Positions 17,439-26,900 of a DNA stretch of 64,000 nt are shown here, in pieces. Where the stretch lies: positions 1 to 64,000 of the forward strand of contig NZ_JADQDM010000011.1 of the NCBI RefSeq assembly GCF_015694525.1, in the 5' to 3' direction. Numbering within the stretch: the stretch's first letter is position 1; every line of letters begins with the position of its first letter. The notes beneath the pieces are model-generated. The model saw only the letters and a list, made by a program, of their open reading frames with translations, searched no databases and was not told where the DNA came from. Both the position numbers and the translations under genes were made by a program. Source of the stretch: Hymenobacter ruricola. GTDB taxonomy: Bacteria > Bacteroidota > Bacteroidia > Cytophagales > Hymenobacteraceae.

Positions 17439-18293
17439 ATGAAACTCCTCGCCGACAGCGGCTCCACTACCTGCAGCTGGTGCCTGCTGGGACCGGGTCC
17501 GCCCCAACATTTCAGCACCGAAGGCTACAACCCTTATTTCTGGGACACGGCCGCCATTGCCGCTTCGCTGGCGCGCAGCGTGCCGGCCAACGTGCGCGCG
17601 GCGCCCATCAGCGCCATTCACTATTACGGGTCCGGGGTGCTCTCGCCCGCCAAGGCCGAAGTGGTGGCCGCGGCCCTGCGGCAGGTGTTTCCGCAGGCCC
17701 GGCAAGTGGAAGTGGCGGAGGATTTGCTGGCCGCCGCCCGCGCCTTGCTGGGCCGCGAGGCGGGCTTTGCCGCCATTCTGGGCACGGGCACCAACTCCTG
17801 TCTGTATGATGGCCAGCGCATTACGCAGGTCATTGAGTCGCTGGGCTATTCCTTGGGCGATGAGGGCTCGGGCACGTCCATCGGCCGGCAGGTGCTGCGC
17901 GACTACCTGCGCGGCCGGTTGCCCGCCGGGCTCGCGGCCGAGCTGCAGGCCACGTATCAGCTGGGGGAAGTGAGCGAGGTGCTCGACCGGCTCTACAACC
18001 AGCCTTCGCCCAACCGCTTCCTGGCCAGTTTTGCTCGCTTTGCGGGCCAGCACTACCAAGAGCCGTATTGCCAGCAGGTGGTGGAGCGGGCGTTTGAGGC
18101 GTTTTTCGAGCAAATTGTGACGCACTACCCCGATTATCAGCGCTATCCGTTCAACTGCGTGGGCTCTATTGCCTATCACTTTCGTGAAAAGCTGGCCGAA
18201 GTGGCCGCCCGCCACGGCATGGCAGTGGGCCAGATTCTGCAAACGTCGATAGCAGCCCTGGTGCGCTACCACGAAGATTCTGCCAGCGTGTAG
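17439..18293 (+). CDS. BadF/BadG-type ATPase, N-acetylglucosamine kinase-like
   Basis: 284 aa, ASKHA-fold ATPase. The phosphate-1 loop is MKLLADSGSTTCSW, phosphate-2 is AAILGTGTNSCLYDG, and the metal/hexokinase-like segment is GYSLGDEGSGTSIGRQVL. The C-terminal adenosine motif is VGSIAYHF. Best guess is a sugar kinase (GlcNAc or related amino sugar) in the cytosol. Divergent from the glycosylasparaginase, which could liberate GlcNAc-Asn products; that link is inference. The final codon GTG plus TAG stop form the GTAG head of the adjoining repeat. Confidence 0.85.
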   Translation: MKLLADSGSTTCSWCLLGPGPPQHFSTEGYNPYFWDTAAIAASLARSVPANVRAAPISAIHYYGSGVLSPAKAEVVAAALRQVFPQARQVEVAEDLLAAARALLGREAGFAAILGTGTNSCLYDGQRITQVIESLGYSLGDEGSGTSIGRQVLRDYLRGRLPAGLAAELQATYQLGEVSEVLDRLYNQPSPNRFLASFARFAGQHYQEPYCQQVVERAFEAFFEQIVTHYPDYQRYPFNCVGSIAYHFREKLAEVAARHGMAVGQILQTSIAALVRYHEDSASV

Positions 18294-18386
18294 CGCCGCG
18301 ACCCTTCGCGTCTTCTCGTTGAACGACGATGCCGGGACAAAACCCGAGCGGCGCGGACGCCGGGACGCGAGGGGTCGCGGCGCTAC
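18290..18386. repeat. REP/BIME-like inverted repeat, GTAG-headed (family D)
   Basis: Starts GTAGCGCCGCGACCC at 18290 and ends with the inverted copy at 18386 (GGGTCGCGGCGCTAC). Each arm contains a palindrome of the form CGCGA-ccc(t)-TCGCG. The stop codon of the kinase gene (18291-18293) is the TAG of the left GTAG. Confidence 0.85.
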
Positions 18387-18473
18387 AATTCGGCCAGCAA
18401 CTAATAATCTGCAAAAGCGCCGCACTTTTGCACCACTGAAAACTCACACCCTCCCACCGTTTCACCCCCTTTC

Positions 18474-19664
18474 ATGAACACCCTCGATTCCTACAACTTC
18501 GCCGGCAAGCGCGCCGTGATGCGCGTCGATTTCAACGTGCCCCTCGACAAGGACCTGCAGATTACCGACGACACCCGCATCCGCATGGCCACCCGCTCGG
18601 TGATGAAAATCCTCAACGACGGCGGCTCGGTGGTGCTGCTCTCGCACCTGGGCCGGCCCAAGGGCGGCTACGAAAAGAAGTTTTCGCTGGAAAGTTTGGT
18701 GGCGCGCTTGTCGCAGGAATACGGCCGCGAGGTGCAGTTCGGCGGCGACGTGCTGGGCGAGGAGGCCGCCCAAAAAGCGGCGGCCCTGCAGCCGGGCCAG
18801 GTGCTGCTGCTCGACAACGTGCGCTTTTACAAGGAAGAAGAAGCCGGCGACCAGGACTTTGCCGCCAAGCTGGCCAAGCTGGGAAATGTATATGTAAATG
18901 ACGCCTTTGGCACCGCGCACCGCGCCCATGCCTCCACGGCCGTGATGGCCAACTCGTTTGCCCCGCAGGACCGGGTGGGCGGTTACCTGCTGCAGTCCGA
19001 AATCGACAACGCCAAAAAGGTGCTGGAGCAGGCCGAGCGGCCCTTCACCGCCATCATGGGCGGGGCCAAGATTTCCGACAAAATCCTCATTATCGAAAAG
19101 CTGCTCGATAAGGTCGACAACCTACTCATTGGCGGGGGCATGGCCTACACCTTCGCCGTGGCCGAGGGCGGCCAGGTGGGCAGCTCGCTGCTCGAAGCCG
19201 ACAAGGTGGACCTGGCCCGCGAGCTCATCCAGAAAGCCAAGGACAAGGGCGTGAACCTGGTGCTGCCCACCGACTCGCTCATCGCCGACAAGTTCGCCAA
19301 CGACGCCACCGTGAAAGTGGCCACCAACCACGACATTCCCGCCGGCTGGATGGGCCTCGACCTGGGCCCGGAAAGCCGCGAAGCCTTCGCCGCCATCATC
19401 CGCGCGAGCAAAACCATCCTCTGGAACGGGCCGATGGGCGTGTTCGAGATGTCCAACTTCGCCCAAGGCACCGAAGGCGTGGCCCAGGCCATTGCCGAGG
19501 CCACGGCGGCCGGCGCCTACTCGCTCATCGGCGGCGGCGACTCGGCCGCGGCGGTGCAGCAGCTGGGTTTCGGCGAGCAGGTGAGCTACATCTCGACCGG
19601 CGGCGGCGCGCTGCTGGAATACATGGAAGGCAAGGAACTGCCCGGCGTAGCGGCTTTGGGATAG
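18474..19664 (+). CDS. pgk: Phosphoglycerate kinase
   Basis: 396 aa, full length. Glycolytic transfer of phosphate from 1,3-bisphosphoglycerate to ADP. Signatures: RVDFNVPLD near the N-terminus, LLSHLGRPKGG, FGTAHRAHAS, AIMGGAKISDKI, GPMGVFEM and the C-terminal GGGDSAAAVQQ nucleotide loop. A -7-like CACTTTTG lies about 37 nt upstream of the ATG. Monocistronic. Confidence 0.98.
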   Translation: MNTLDSYNFAGKRAVMRVDFNVPLDKDLQITDDTRIRMATRSVMKILNDGGSVVLLSHLGRPKGGYEKKFSLESLVARLSQEYGREVQFGGDVLGEEAAQKAAALQPGQVLLLDNVRFYKEEEAGDQDFAAKLAKLGNVYVNDAFGTAHRAHASTAVMANSFAPQDRVGGYLLQSEIDNAKKVLEQAERPFTAIMGGAKISDKILIIEKLLDKVDNLLIGGGMAYTFAVAEGGQVGSSLLEADKVDLARELIQKAKDKGVNLVLPTDSLIADKFANDATVKVATNHDIPAGWMGLDLGPESREAFAAIIRASKTILWNGPMGVFEMSNFAQGTEGVAQAIAEATAAGAYSLIGGGDSAAAVQQLGFGEQVSYISTGGGALLEYMEGKELPGVAALG

Positions 19665-19683
19665 GCCTGAACCCGCAAGGACG

Positions 19684-19721
19684 AAAAGGCCCGGCTGCAC
19701 GCGCAGTCGGGCCTTTTTTTA
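19684..19721 (+). terminator. Terminator of pgk
   Basis: AAAAGGCCCGGCTGC and GCAGTCGGGCCTTTTTTT form a GC-rich stem with a T-run. Confidence 0.9.
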
Positions 19722-19748
19722 TTGACTCGTATTTTTATTGATTCGTAG

Positions 19749-20246
19749 TTATTCCCGCAACCAGCGTGTCAGTTTCGGAAAGGCGTCGGTAGTGGTGAGG
19801 CCCATCCAGACCAGCAGGGGCAGGCCCACGTAGGCGCCCGCACGGTAGTTGGTGAGTATCCAATCGTTCTGGCCTTTGTAGCCGTGAGGGTGAAACACGA
19901 CTTCGGCGGGCAGGCCCAACTCCTGGCAGGCGGCGTAAGACCAGAGCATGGCCGCGAGCTCTTCGCCTTCCTTCTCTGGGTTGTTTTCGGTAATGTTGCC
20001 GTGCAGCAACGTCCGCTCGGCGGCGGCGGTCACGGCCAGGTGCCCGGCTTCGTGCAGCACGTCGCCGGGGTACAGCAGCCGCGCCGGGTCGATGAGCAAC
20101 TGGCCGCGGTCAATCAGCAGCCCCGGCAGAAAGGTGTCTTCGGCGAGGGTAGTTTCCCGCGTTTCAATCCCGATTTCGGTCAGGAAACGGCGCATGGCGG
20201 GCAGCAGTGAGGTGTCGGATGGAGGCGAAGGCAGAACAGCATTCAT
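19749..20246 (-). CDS. Hypothetical protein with HEAGH metal-binding motif
   Basis: 165 aa from ATG 20246. Residues about 65-69 (VLHEAGHLA) give an HExxH zinc-protease-like signature, followed by a possible third ligand region (GEELAAMLWSYAACQELG, with Glu about 25 residues on). The rest, including NDWILTNYRAGAYVGLPLLVWMGL, has one moderately hydrophobic stretch. I do not recognise the family; it might be a small metallopeptidase-fold protein. Convergent with pgk. Confidence 0.72.
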   Translation of the reverse strand: MNAVLPSPPSDTSLLPAMRRFLTEIGIETRETTLAEDTFLPGLLIDRGQLLIDPARLLYPGDVLHEAGHLAVTAAAERTLLHGNITENNPEKEGEELAAMLWSYAACQELGLPAEVVFHPHGYKGQNDWILTNYRAGAYVGLPLLVWMGLTTTDAFPKLTRWLRE

Positions 20247-20501
20247 TGGGATGGTATGACCGGAGGTGAATAAGTCGCGAACCTGCGTCTCCGTTCGCCC
20301 CACAAGCTACGGCCACGGGCACCAATGCTGGCCGGTGCCCATTGCGCCGCGCACCGCCGCCCGGGTTCGCGGCAAACAATGGAAGCGGCGCTTAATCGCA
20401 TCTTCACGAGGGTAAACGGTAAATTTAGTGCCCGTTTAGCAAGTCGGTATGCTTGTGCTGTACCTTCACCGAAAATTTCAATCGACCGTAGATTTCAGGC
20501 T

Positions 20502-21044
20502 ATGATGACAACTACTACTCGGGTTGCTGCTCCCGCTGAAAACCTGCCGGCGCAGCCCCGGCTGGCGTCGCGCCGGAGCTGGCTGAAAGGCCTGGGTGCA
20601 CTGTTCGGCACGGGCATGCTGGCGGCGCCCACCGCCGTGCTGGCTGCCCCGGCCGCGCCCGCCGCGCCGCTGCCGGCCTCGGCGCTGGTGGGGGGCGATG
20701 AGTACATCGGCCTGGTGAAGATTCTGGCGGGCACCGAGGTGCCCCAGGGCTGGATGCCCTGCGACGGGCGCACGCTGCCCGTGGCCCAATACCGGGCCCT
20801 GTTTGCGGTGGTGGGCGACACCTACGGCGGCGACGGTCGCAGCACCTTCGCCCTGCCCGACCTGCGCGAGGTGATGCCCCTGCCGGCGCCCACGGATGCC
20901 GCGCCGGACTTTGTGCCCGCGCCGGGCGGCCCGCTGCCCCGCAACCTCATCGCCATCAAAGCGGTGAATGCCCCGGCCACCACCACCGGCTTGGCCGAGC
21001 TGTACCTAAAGCACCTGCGGCCCCAGGCCCGCCGCCAGGCGTAA
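20502..21044 (+). CDS. Tail-collar (microcystin-dependent-protein-like) protein with Tat leader
   Basis: 180 aa from ATG 20502 (ATG 20505 also possible). Unlike the three genes that follow, it has a leader (SRRSWLKGLGALFGTGMLAAP, twin Arg plus hydrophobic core). The tail-collar core follows: GWMPCDGRTLPVAQYRALFAVVGDTYGGDGRSTFALPDLR. It lacks the long C-terminal part of its neighbours and ends with an unrelated basic tail. The 255-bp spacer upstream holds a possible -7 box (TACCTTC near 20461). First gene of a co-directional set. Confidence 0.8.
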   Translation: MMTTTTRVAAPAENLPAQPRLASRRSWLKGLGALFGTGMLAAPTAVLAAPAAPAAPLPASALVGGDEYIGLVKILAGTEVPQGWMPCDGRTLPVAQYRALFAVVGDTYGGDGRSTFALPDLREVMPLPAPTDAAPDFVPAPGGPLPRNLIAIKAVNAPATTTGLAELYLKHLRPQARRQA

Positions 21045-21150
21045 GGCTGGCCGCGGCCCCGCTGCTGGTGCTCACCGGCTTGTTTCTGATTTCTGACTGC
21101 TGCGGCCCTGACCGCCAGCACTATCACCCATCTTACTACGCTAGCTTGTT

Positions 21151-21696
21151 ATGGAGCCTTTCCTTGGAGAAATTCGCTTATTCCCCCTCAACTTCTCGCC
21201 AGGCGGGTGGACTCCTTGCGACGGCAGATTGCTGCCCATCGCCCAAAATACGGCCCTGTTCTCGTTGCTGGGCGTCATGTATGGCGGTGATGGCCGCAGC
21301 ACCTTCGCCCTGCCCGACCTGCGCGGCCGCACCCCCGTGGGCATGGGTCAGGGGGCGGGTACCTCCTATTATCCGCAGGGCCAAATGACGGGCACGGAAA
21401 CCGTGACGCTAAACAGCAACCAGATGCCCCAGCACATCCACCCGCTCAGCAGTGCGGCGGTGCCGGTGAGCACGGCGGCCGGCACCAGCAACTCGCCGGT
21501 CGGGGGGTACTTCGCCCCGGCCACCGACCAGTACGGCGACTCGGCCGGCGGCGGCAACCTCGCGGCGGGAATGCTCAACGGCAACAGCGCCCCGACCGGG
21601 GGCAGCCAGCCCCACGAAAACCGCATGCCGTTTCAGGTGCTCAACTACTGCATTGCTACCGACCTAGGCGCTAGCGTCTTCCCACCGCGGCAATAA
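21151..21696 (+). CDS. Tail-collar / MdpB-like protein (copy 2)
   Basis: 181 aa. N-terminal collar domain (MEPFLGEIRLFPLNF...GWTPCDGRLLPIAQNTALFSLLG, then YGGDGRSTFALPDLRGR) and a Gly/Ser/Thr-rich second half with NQMPQHIHP and GGSQPHENRMPFQVLNYCIA. This is the architecture of phage short-tail-fibre collar proteins and of bacterial microcystin-dependent proteins. No signal peptide. Paralogous to the two genes downstream. Confidence 0.88.
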   Translation: MEPFLGEIRLFPLNFSPGGWTPCDGRLLPIAQNTALFSLLGVMYGGDGRSTFALPDLRGRTPVGMGQGAGTSYYPQGQMTGTETVTLNSNQMPQHIHPLSSAAVPVSTAAGTSNSPVGGYFAPATDQYGDSAGGGNLAAGMLNGNSAPTGGSQPHENRMPFQVLNYCIATDLGASVFPPRQ

Positions 21697-21747
21697 GGGC
21701 CCCTGGTTTCGTTCTTTCCTATTTAACAGCGCATAAACGAATATTTT

Positions 21748-22299
21748 ATGTCATCTCCCTACATAGGCGAAATTCGCACCGTCGGCTTCAACTTCACGCC
21801 CCGAGACTGGGTAAGGTGCGACGGGCAGCTCCTGTCCATCAACGACTACGATGTCCTCTTCAATCTGATAGGCACAACCTACGGGGGCGACGGCCAGACC
21901 ACCTTTGCGGTGCCCAACCTGAACGGTCGGGTGGTGGTCGGAGCCAACGGGTCACAGGGCCCGGGCCGAAGTAGATACTCGCTGGGTGACCAGGCGGGGG
22001 CTGAAAACGTGACGCTGATTAACTCCCAAATGCCGGCGCACGGGCACCCTGTGGCATTGCCGCTGCTGGCCGCGGCCAGCGGCACCGCCAGCCCCGGTGC
22101 GGTGGGCCAATACCCGGCCCCCAGCCCCAACGGCAAGCCCTACGCGGCCGCGCCCACGGCCGGGGCCACGCTAAAGCCCCAGGCCGTGACGGGCACCCTG
22201 GGGGGGGCCGGAGGCAGCCAACCCCACAGCAACGTGCAGCCGGTGCTGGCGCTCAACTTCATCATGTGCGCGAACGGCATCTACCCGTCCCCGAGCTAA
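21748..22299 (+). CDS. Tail-collar / MdpB-like protein (copy 3)
   Basis: 183 aa. MSSPYIGEIRTVGFNFTPRDW, then VRCDGQLLSINDYDVLFNLIGTTYGGDGQTTFAVPNLNGR; second half with NSQMPAHGHPVAL and GGSQPHSNVQPVLALNFIM. More divergent than copies 2 and 4, which are closer to each other. Confidence 0.88.
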   Translation: MSSPYIGEIRTVGFNFTPRDWVRCDGQLLSINDYDVLFNLIGTTYGGDGQTTFAVPNLNGRVVVGANGSQGPGRSRYSLGDQAGAENVTLINSQMPAHGHPVALPLLAAASGTASPGAVGQYPAPSPNGKPYAAAPTAGATLKPQAVTGTLGGAGGSQPHSNVQPVLALNFIMCANGIYPSPS

Positions 22300-22360
22300 G
22301 GCATTCTTCTTTCCTGTACCCAGTCATTTTTAGCCCACAGCCCTTTTTCTTTTCAGCACC

Positions 22361-22894
22361 ATGGGTGACCCCATACTCGGCGAGCTTCGCCAGATATCCT
22401 TTAACTACGCTCCCCGCGGGTGGGCCTTCTGCAACGGCCAGCTGCTGCCCATCGCCCAGAACCAGGCCCTCTTTGCCCTGCTGGGCACCATGTACGGCGG
22501 CGACGGCCGCACCACCTTTGCCCTGCCCGACCTGCGCGGCCGCGTGCCGGTGAGCCAGGGGCAGCTGCCGGGCGGCTCAAGCTACACGCTGGGCCAGACG
22601 GGCGGGCTCGACGCGGTGACCTTAATCACCACGGAACTGCCGGCCCACACGCACCCCGTCACGGGTACCCTGCAAACGGCGGCGTTCGGCGACCCCAGCT
22701 CGCCCCAGGGCAACTATCTGGCTTCCGATGCCAACGCCCAGTTTGGGGCCGGCCCGGCCAGCGCCACCATGGGCGGCACTGCGCAGGGCACTTCGGACAA
22801 CGCCGGCGGCAGCCAGCCCCACGAGAACCGCCAGCCCGTGCTGGCCCTCAACTACGTCATCGCGTTGCAGGGCGCTTTCCCCACGCGCAACTAA
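22361..22894 (+). CDS. Tail-collar / MdpB-like protein (copy 4)
   Basis: 177 aa. MGDPILGELRQISFNYAPRGW, FCNGQLLPIAQNQALFALLGTMYGGDGRTTFALPDLRGRVP, TELPAHTHPVTG, GGSQPHENRQPVLALNYVIA. Same architecture as the two preceding genes. Spacers in the set are about 50-105 bp with no terminator, consistent with one transcript. Confidence 0.9.
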   Translation: MGDPILGELRQISFNYAPRGWAFCNGQLLPIAQNQALFALLGTMYGGDGRTTFALPDLRGRVPVSQGQLPGGSSYTLGQTGGLDAVTLITTELPAHTHPVTGTLQTAAFGDPSSPQGNYLASDANAQFGAGPASATMGGTAQGTSDNAGGSQPHENRQPVLALNYVIALQGAFPTRN

Positions 22895-22949
22895 TTGCCG
22901 CTGCCCGGCCCCCGGCCGGCACGGCGTTTCCCTTTTCATTTGATAAGTT

Positions 22950-23915
22950 ATGCGCGTTGCCGTCATCATTAGTAGCCTGCTGGGCTGGCCCCTGCTGCAA
23001 GACCTGCTGAGCCAGGGCGCGGTGGCCGGCGTGGCCATGCCCGCCAGCACCCGCGAGGAAGACGGCCAATTGGCCGGGCTGCTGGCCCAGGCCGGCGTGG
23101 TGCCGCGCACCCTGGCGCGGGCCGGGCTGGGTTCCGCGCTGGCCGAGTGGGTGGCCGCTACCCGGGCCGACGCCGTGCTGGTGCTCACGTTTCCGTGGCG
23201 CATCCCAGCCGCCGTGCTGGGGCTGCCGCCGCAGGGCTTCATCAATTTTCATTTTGCGGCCCTGCCCGGCTACCGCGGCCCCGAGCCCACTTTCTGGCAG
23301 ATTCGCAACGGCGAGCCGGCCGGCGCCGTGACCGCCCACCGCATGGCCGAGGGCTTCGACACCGGGCCGGTGCTGCTGGCCACGCCCGTGCCCATAAGCC
23401 CCGGCGACACGCACGGCCTGCACCGCGGCCAGCTGGCCCTGGCGGCCATCGGTACCGGGCGCCAACTGCTAGCCGGTCTGCGGGGCGAAATTCCCCTGCC
23501 CGAGCAGCCTCAGGATGAAACCGCCGCCCGCTACTGGCCCCGCGCCGGCCTGGCCGATGTGTGCATCGCCTGGCAGGCGTCGGCCGAGGACATTGGCCGG
23601 CTGGTGCGCGCCGCCAACCCCTGGAACCGGGGCGCGCTGGCCACCCTGCGCGGCCAAGCGCTGCGGGTGCTGGTGGCCACGCCGCGCCCCGAAACCGTGG
23701 CCGCCGCGCCCGGTACCGTGGTGCTGGCCGCGCCCGGCCAGGCCCTGCTGGTGGCCTGCGGCGAAAGCCAAGTGGTGCAGCTCGACGTGCTGGCTCTGGA
23801 CGAAGGCTACTTCACGGGCGGCCAGCTGGCCGGTATGGGCGTGCAGGTAGGGGAGGTGCTGGGCGAGATGCCCACATCGGTTCTGGCCGCGCCTGACGTG
23901 CCGATGTTGGCTTAA
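22950..23915 (+). CDS. Formyltransferase with Fmt-like N- and C-terminal domains
   Basis: 321 aa. N-terminal formyltransferase domain with the N-10-formyl-THF site (INFHFAALPGYRGPEPTFW: Asn, His and the LPxxRGxxPxxW motif) and the catalytic Asp in EGFDTGPVLL. The C-terminal part (about 205-321, ARYWPRAG...RAANPWNRG) resembles the Fmt/ArnA second domain. It differs enough from initiator-tRNA formyltransferase, and its context is so unlike the usual fmt-def pair, that I would not call it fmt. A sugar- or peptide-amine formylation role is inference. Placed between the tail-collar genes and the giant adhesin. Confidence 0.78.
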   Translation: MRVAVIISSLLGWPLLQDLLSQGAVAGVAMPASTREEDGQLAGLLAQAGVVPRTLARAGLGSALAEWVAATRADAVLVLTFPWRIPAAVLGLPPQGFINFHFAALPGYRGPEPTFWQIRNGEPAGAVTAHRMAEGFDTGPVLLATPVPISPGDTHGLHRGQLALAAIGTGRQLLAGLRGEIPLPEQPQDETAARYWPRAGLADVCIAWQASAEDIGRLVRAANPWNRGALATLRGQALRVLVATPRPETVAAAPGTVVLAAPGQALLVACGESQVVQLDVLALDEGYFTGGQLAGMGVQVGEVLGEMPTSVLAAPDVPMLA

Positions 23916-23972
23916 TCATTTGATTTTTAGACAATTATTTTTCTCTCCCTTTTGATTTTAAGGAACAGTACT

Positions 23973-26900
23973 ATGAAACAAAAGCTACCGCTGCTTCTGC
24001 TGTTGCTACTGGCAGTCTGGGGGGCGCGTGCGCAGGCCCCGACCTGGCAAAGCGCCCTCAGCTCGACTGCCGTTGACGTGCGGGCCGTGGCCACCAATGC
24101 GGCCGGCGACGTGTTCGTGACCGGTTCTTTCACGGGCACGGTCACGTTCGGGCCCAACACCCTGAACAGCAGCAGTCCCGATGCCGATATGTTCGTGGCC
24201 AAGTGGGCGGCCGGTGCCAGTACCTGGGCCTGGGCTGCCAGCGGCGGCGGCGGCACGCCCGGCGATGCCGGCGATGCCAACGACATGGGCAACGCCATTG
24301 CCGTGAACGGCAACCGGGTGTACGTGGCGGGGCAATTCCGGTCGGCGACGGCCTTCTTTGGCTCCACCTCGCTCACCAACGGGGGCCTCAACGACATGTT
24401 TGTGGCCCGCTTCACCGACAACACCACCTCTGTGACTACCGTGGGGGCGCGGGGCAGCAGCAACGCCGCGGCCTCCGACCTTGCCTACGGCCTGGCCGTG
24501 AACCCGACCAACGGCAACGTGTACGTGACGGGCTATTTCGGTGGTTCGGCGTCGCTGACAGCCACCATCAGCGGCAGCGCGCTCACGAGCGCAGGCTCAG
24601 CCGATGTGTACGTGGCCAAGTACCTCGACAACGGCAGCGGGCTGACCAACGGGGGCGCCACGCGCGCCGGTGGCACCAGCAGCGAAGTAGCCACCTGCCT
24701 GGCCTTGAACGGCAACACTCTCTACGTGGGCGGCCGCTTCAACAGCGGCACGGCCGTTTTCGGCTCCAGCTCGCTGACGAATGTTGTAACCACCAACCTG
24801 TTCGTGGCTCGCTTCACCGACACAACTCCGACGGCGACGGGCGGCGTGACGGCTAACAACGCCGTCAGCGGCGGCGGCAACGACGGCACCGAAGGCGTTC
24901 AGGGCATTGCCGTGAGCGGCAGCAGCGTGTACGTGACGGGGCGCATGGCCAGCACCACGGCCGGCATCGCGGGCAGCACCCTGACGAATGCGGCAGCACT
25001 GGCCTTCGACCATTTTGTGGCCAAATACACCGACAACGGCACGGCCCTGACCAACGGCTACGCCGTGCGCGACGGCGGCACCGGCAATGAAAACAACTCT
25101 CCTTTCGGCAACGCTGGCATTTCAGTAAGCGGCACCAGCGTGTACGTGGCGAGCGATTTTGATGCCACGGCCACCATTGCCGGCACGGGGCTGACCAACC
25201 TGGGCGGCACCGATGTGTATGTGGCCAAGTATACCGATACCGGCTCGACGTTGTCAGGCAGCGGCGCCCTGCGCGGCGGCGGCACCGGCAACGACGCCAG
25301 CTACGGCCTTGCGGTCAACGGTACTCAGGGCGTGGTGGGCGGTACGACAACTACACCTTCCAATTTTGGCACAGCGCTGGCCACCGGCTCCTCTTTCGCT
25401 GCCCGGCTGAGCTTCGGCCTGCCGCCCACGGTGACGACGAATGCCGCTGGCAGTATCGCCACGACCAGCGCCGTATTGGGCGGCAACGTAACGGCCGACG
25501 GCGGGGCGACGGTGACGGACCGCGGAGTGGTGTATAGCAGCAGCGCCACCACGCCCGCTATTGGCGGGACTGGCGTGACGCAGGCGCCCAACGGCGCGGG
25601 CACGGGCACGTTTTCGGCCACTATTTCGGGCTTGGCGCCCAGCACTACCTACTACGTGCGGGCCTACGCCACCAACAGCGCGGGCACCAGCTACGGCAGC
25701 GTGCAAACTTTCACTACCCAGGCGATAGCCGTGGCCACGGCGCAGAACGTAACGGTGCAGCTGGCGGCCAACGGCACGGCCACGCTTAATGCCAGCAGCG
25801 TGAACAACGGCAGCACGGGTTCGGGCACCCTCACCTACACCATCCAGAAAATTGCGTTTGGCAAGGTGAATGAGAACAGCACCCTGACCCTGACTACGCC
25901 TAACGGGGCCAACTTCACGGCCATTCGCTTCGCCAGCTACGGCACGCCCCTCGAATACAGCAACGGCAACTACGGCCTGGGCTCCTGTAACGCGGCCAAC
26001 AGCGTGGCCACGGCAACGAATGCCTACGTGGGCCGCAGCAGCGGCAGCATGTATGCCAGCAACACGGACACCCGTAACAACCCGGTGCTCAACGACCCTT
26101 GCGGGGGAACGCCCAAGTTCCTGGCCGTGCAGGCCGCCTACTCAGCCGACGCCGCCAGCCTGAGCTATGACTGCACCGAGGCCAGCAAAATCCAGTATGT
26201 GCTGCTGACCGTGACCGATGGCAACGGCAGCACCAGCACGTCGGTGGCCCAGGTGACGGTGAACCCGCCCCCCACGGCCAGCTTCACGCTCAACACCTCC
26301 ACGGGCACGGTTGGTACCAATGTGACGGCCACCGGCACCAACCTGAGCGGCGCCACGGGCCTGACGGTGAACGGCACGGCTGCCACCATCAGCAACCTCA
26401 CGGCCACCGGCTTCACCTTCGTGGTGCCCACCGGCGCGACGTCGGGCAACGTGGTGCTGACGCTGCCCTGCGGCCAAACCCCCGGTGTGGCTTTCACCGT
26501 GCAGACGGTGGCTCCGGTGCTGACCACGCCAGCCAACAACAGCTTGGTTAACACGACCACGCCGACCTTCTCGGGCACGGCCCCGGCCGGCAGCACGGTG
26601 GCAGTGTACGTGGACGGCAACGCCACGCCCATCGGCACGACCGTGGCTACGGGCGGCACCTGGAGCCTGGCCCAGCCCACGGCCCTCACCCAAGGCTCGC
26701 ACACGGTGCGCGCCACGGCCCAGGCCACTGGCCAAGCCGTGAGTGCCGTCTCGAACACCAATACCTTCACCGTCGACTCGGTGCTGCCCACCGTGACGCT
26801 GAGCAGCGCCACGGTGAGCAACAATGGCGCTACCACGACTTCGCCCGTTACGTTCACGGCTCAGTTCTCGGAGAGCGTGGGCGCTACGTTTACCAGCGCC

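Noticed and set aside
16370..18425. N-terminal extension of the asparaginase to 18425
   Set aside because: It would run antisense through the BadF-like kinase gene; the Tat signal at 17369 marks the real start.
20502..22894. Prophage tail operon
   Set aside because: Only collar-type genes are present; no baseplate, tape-measure, capsid or terminase gene, and the next genes are a formyltransferase and a T9SS protein.
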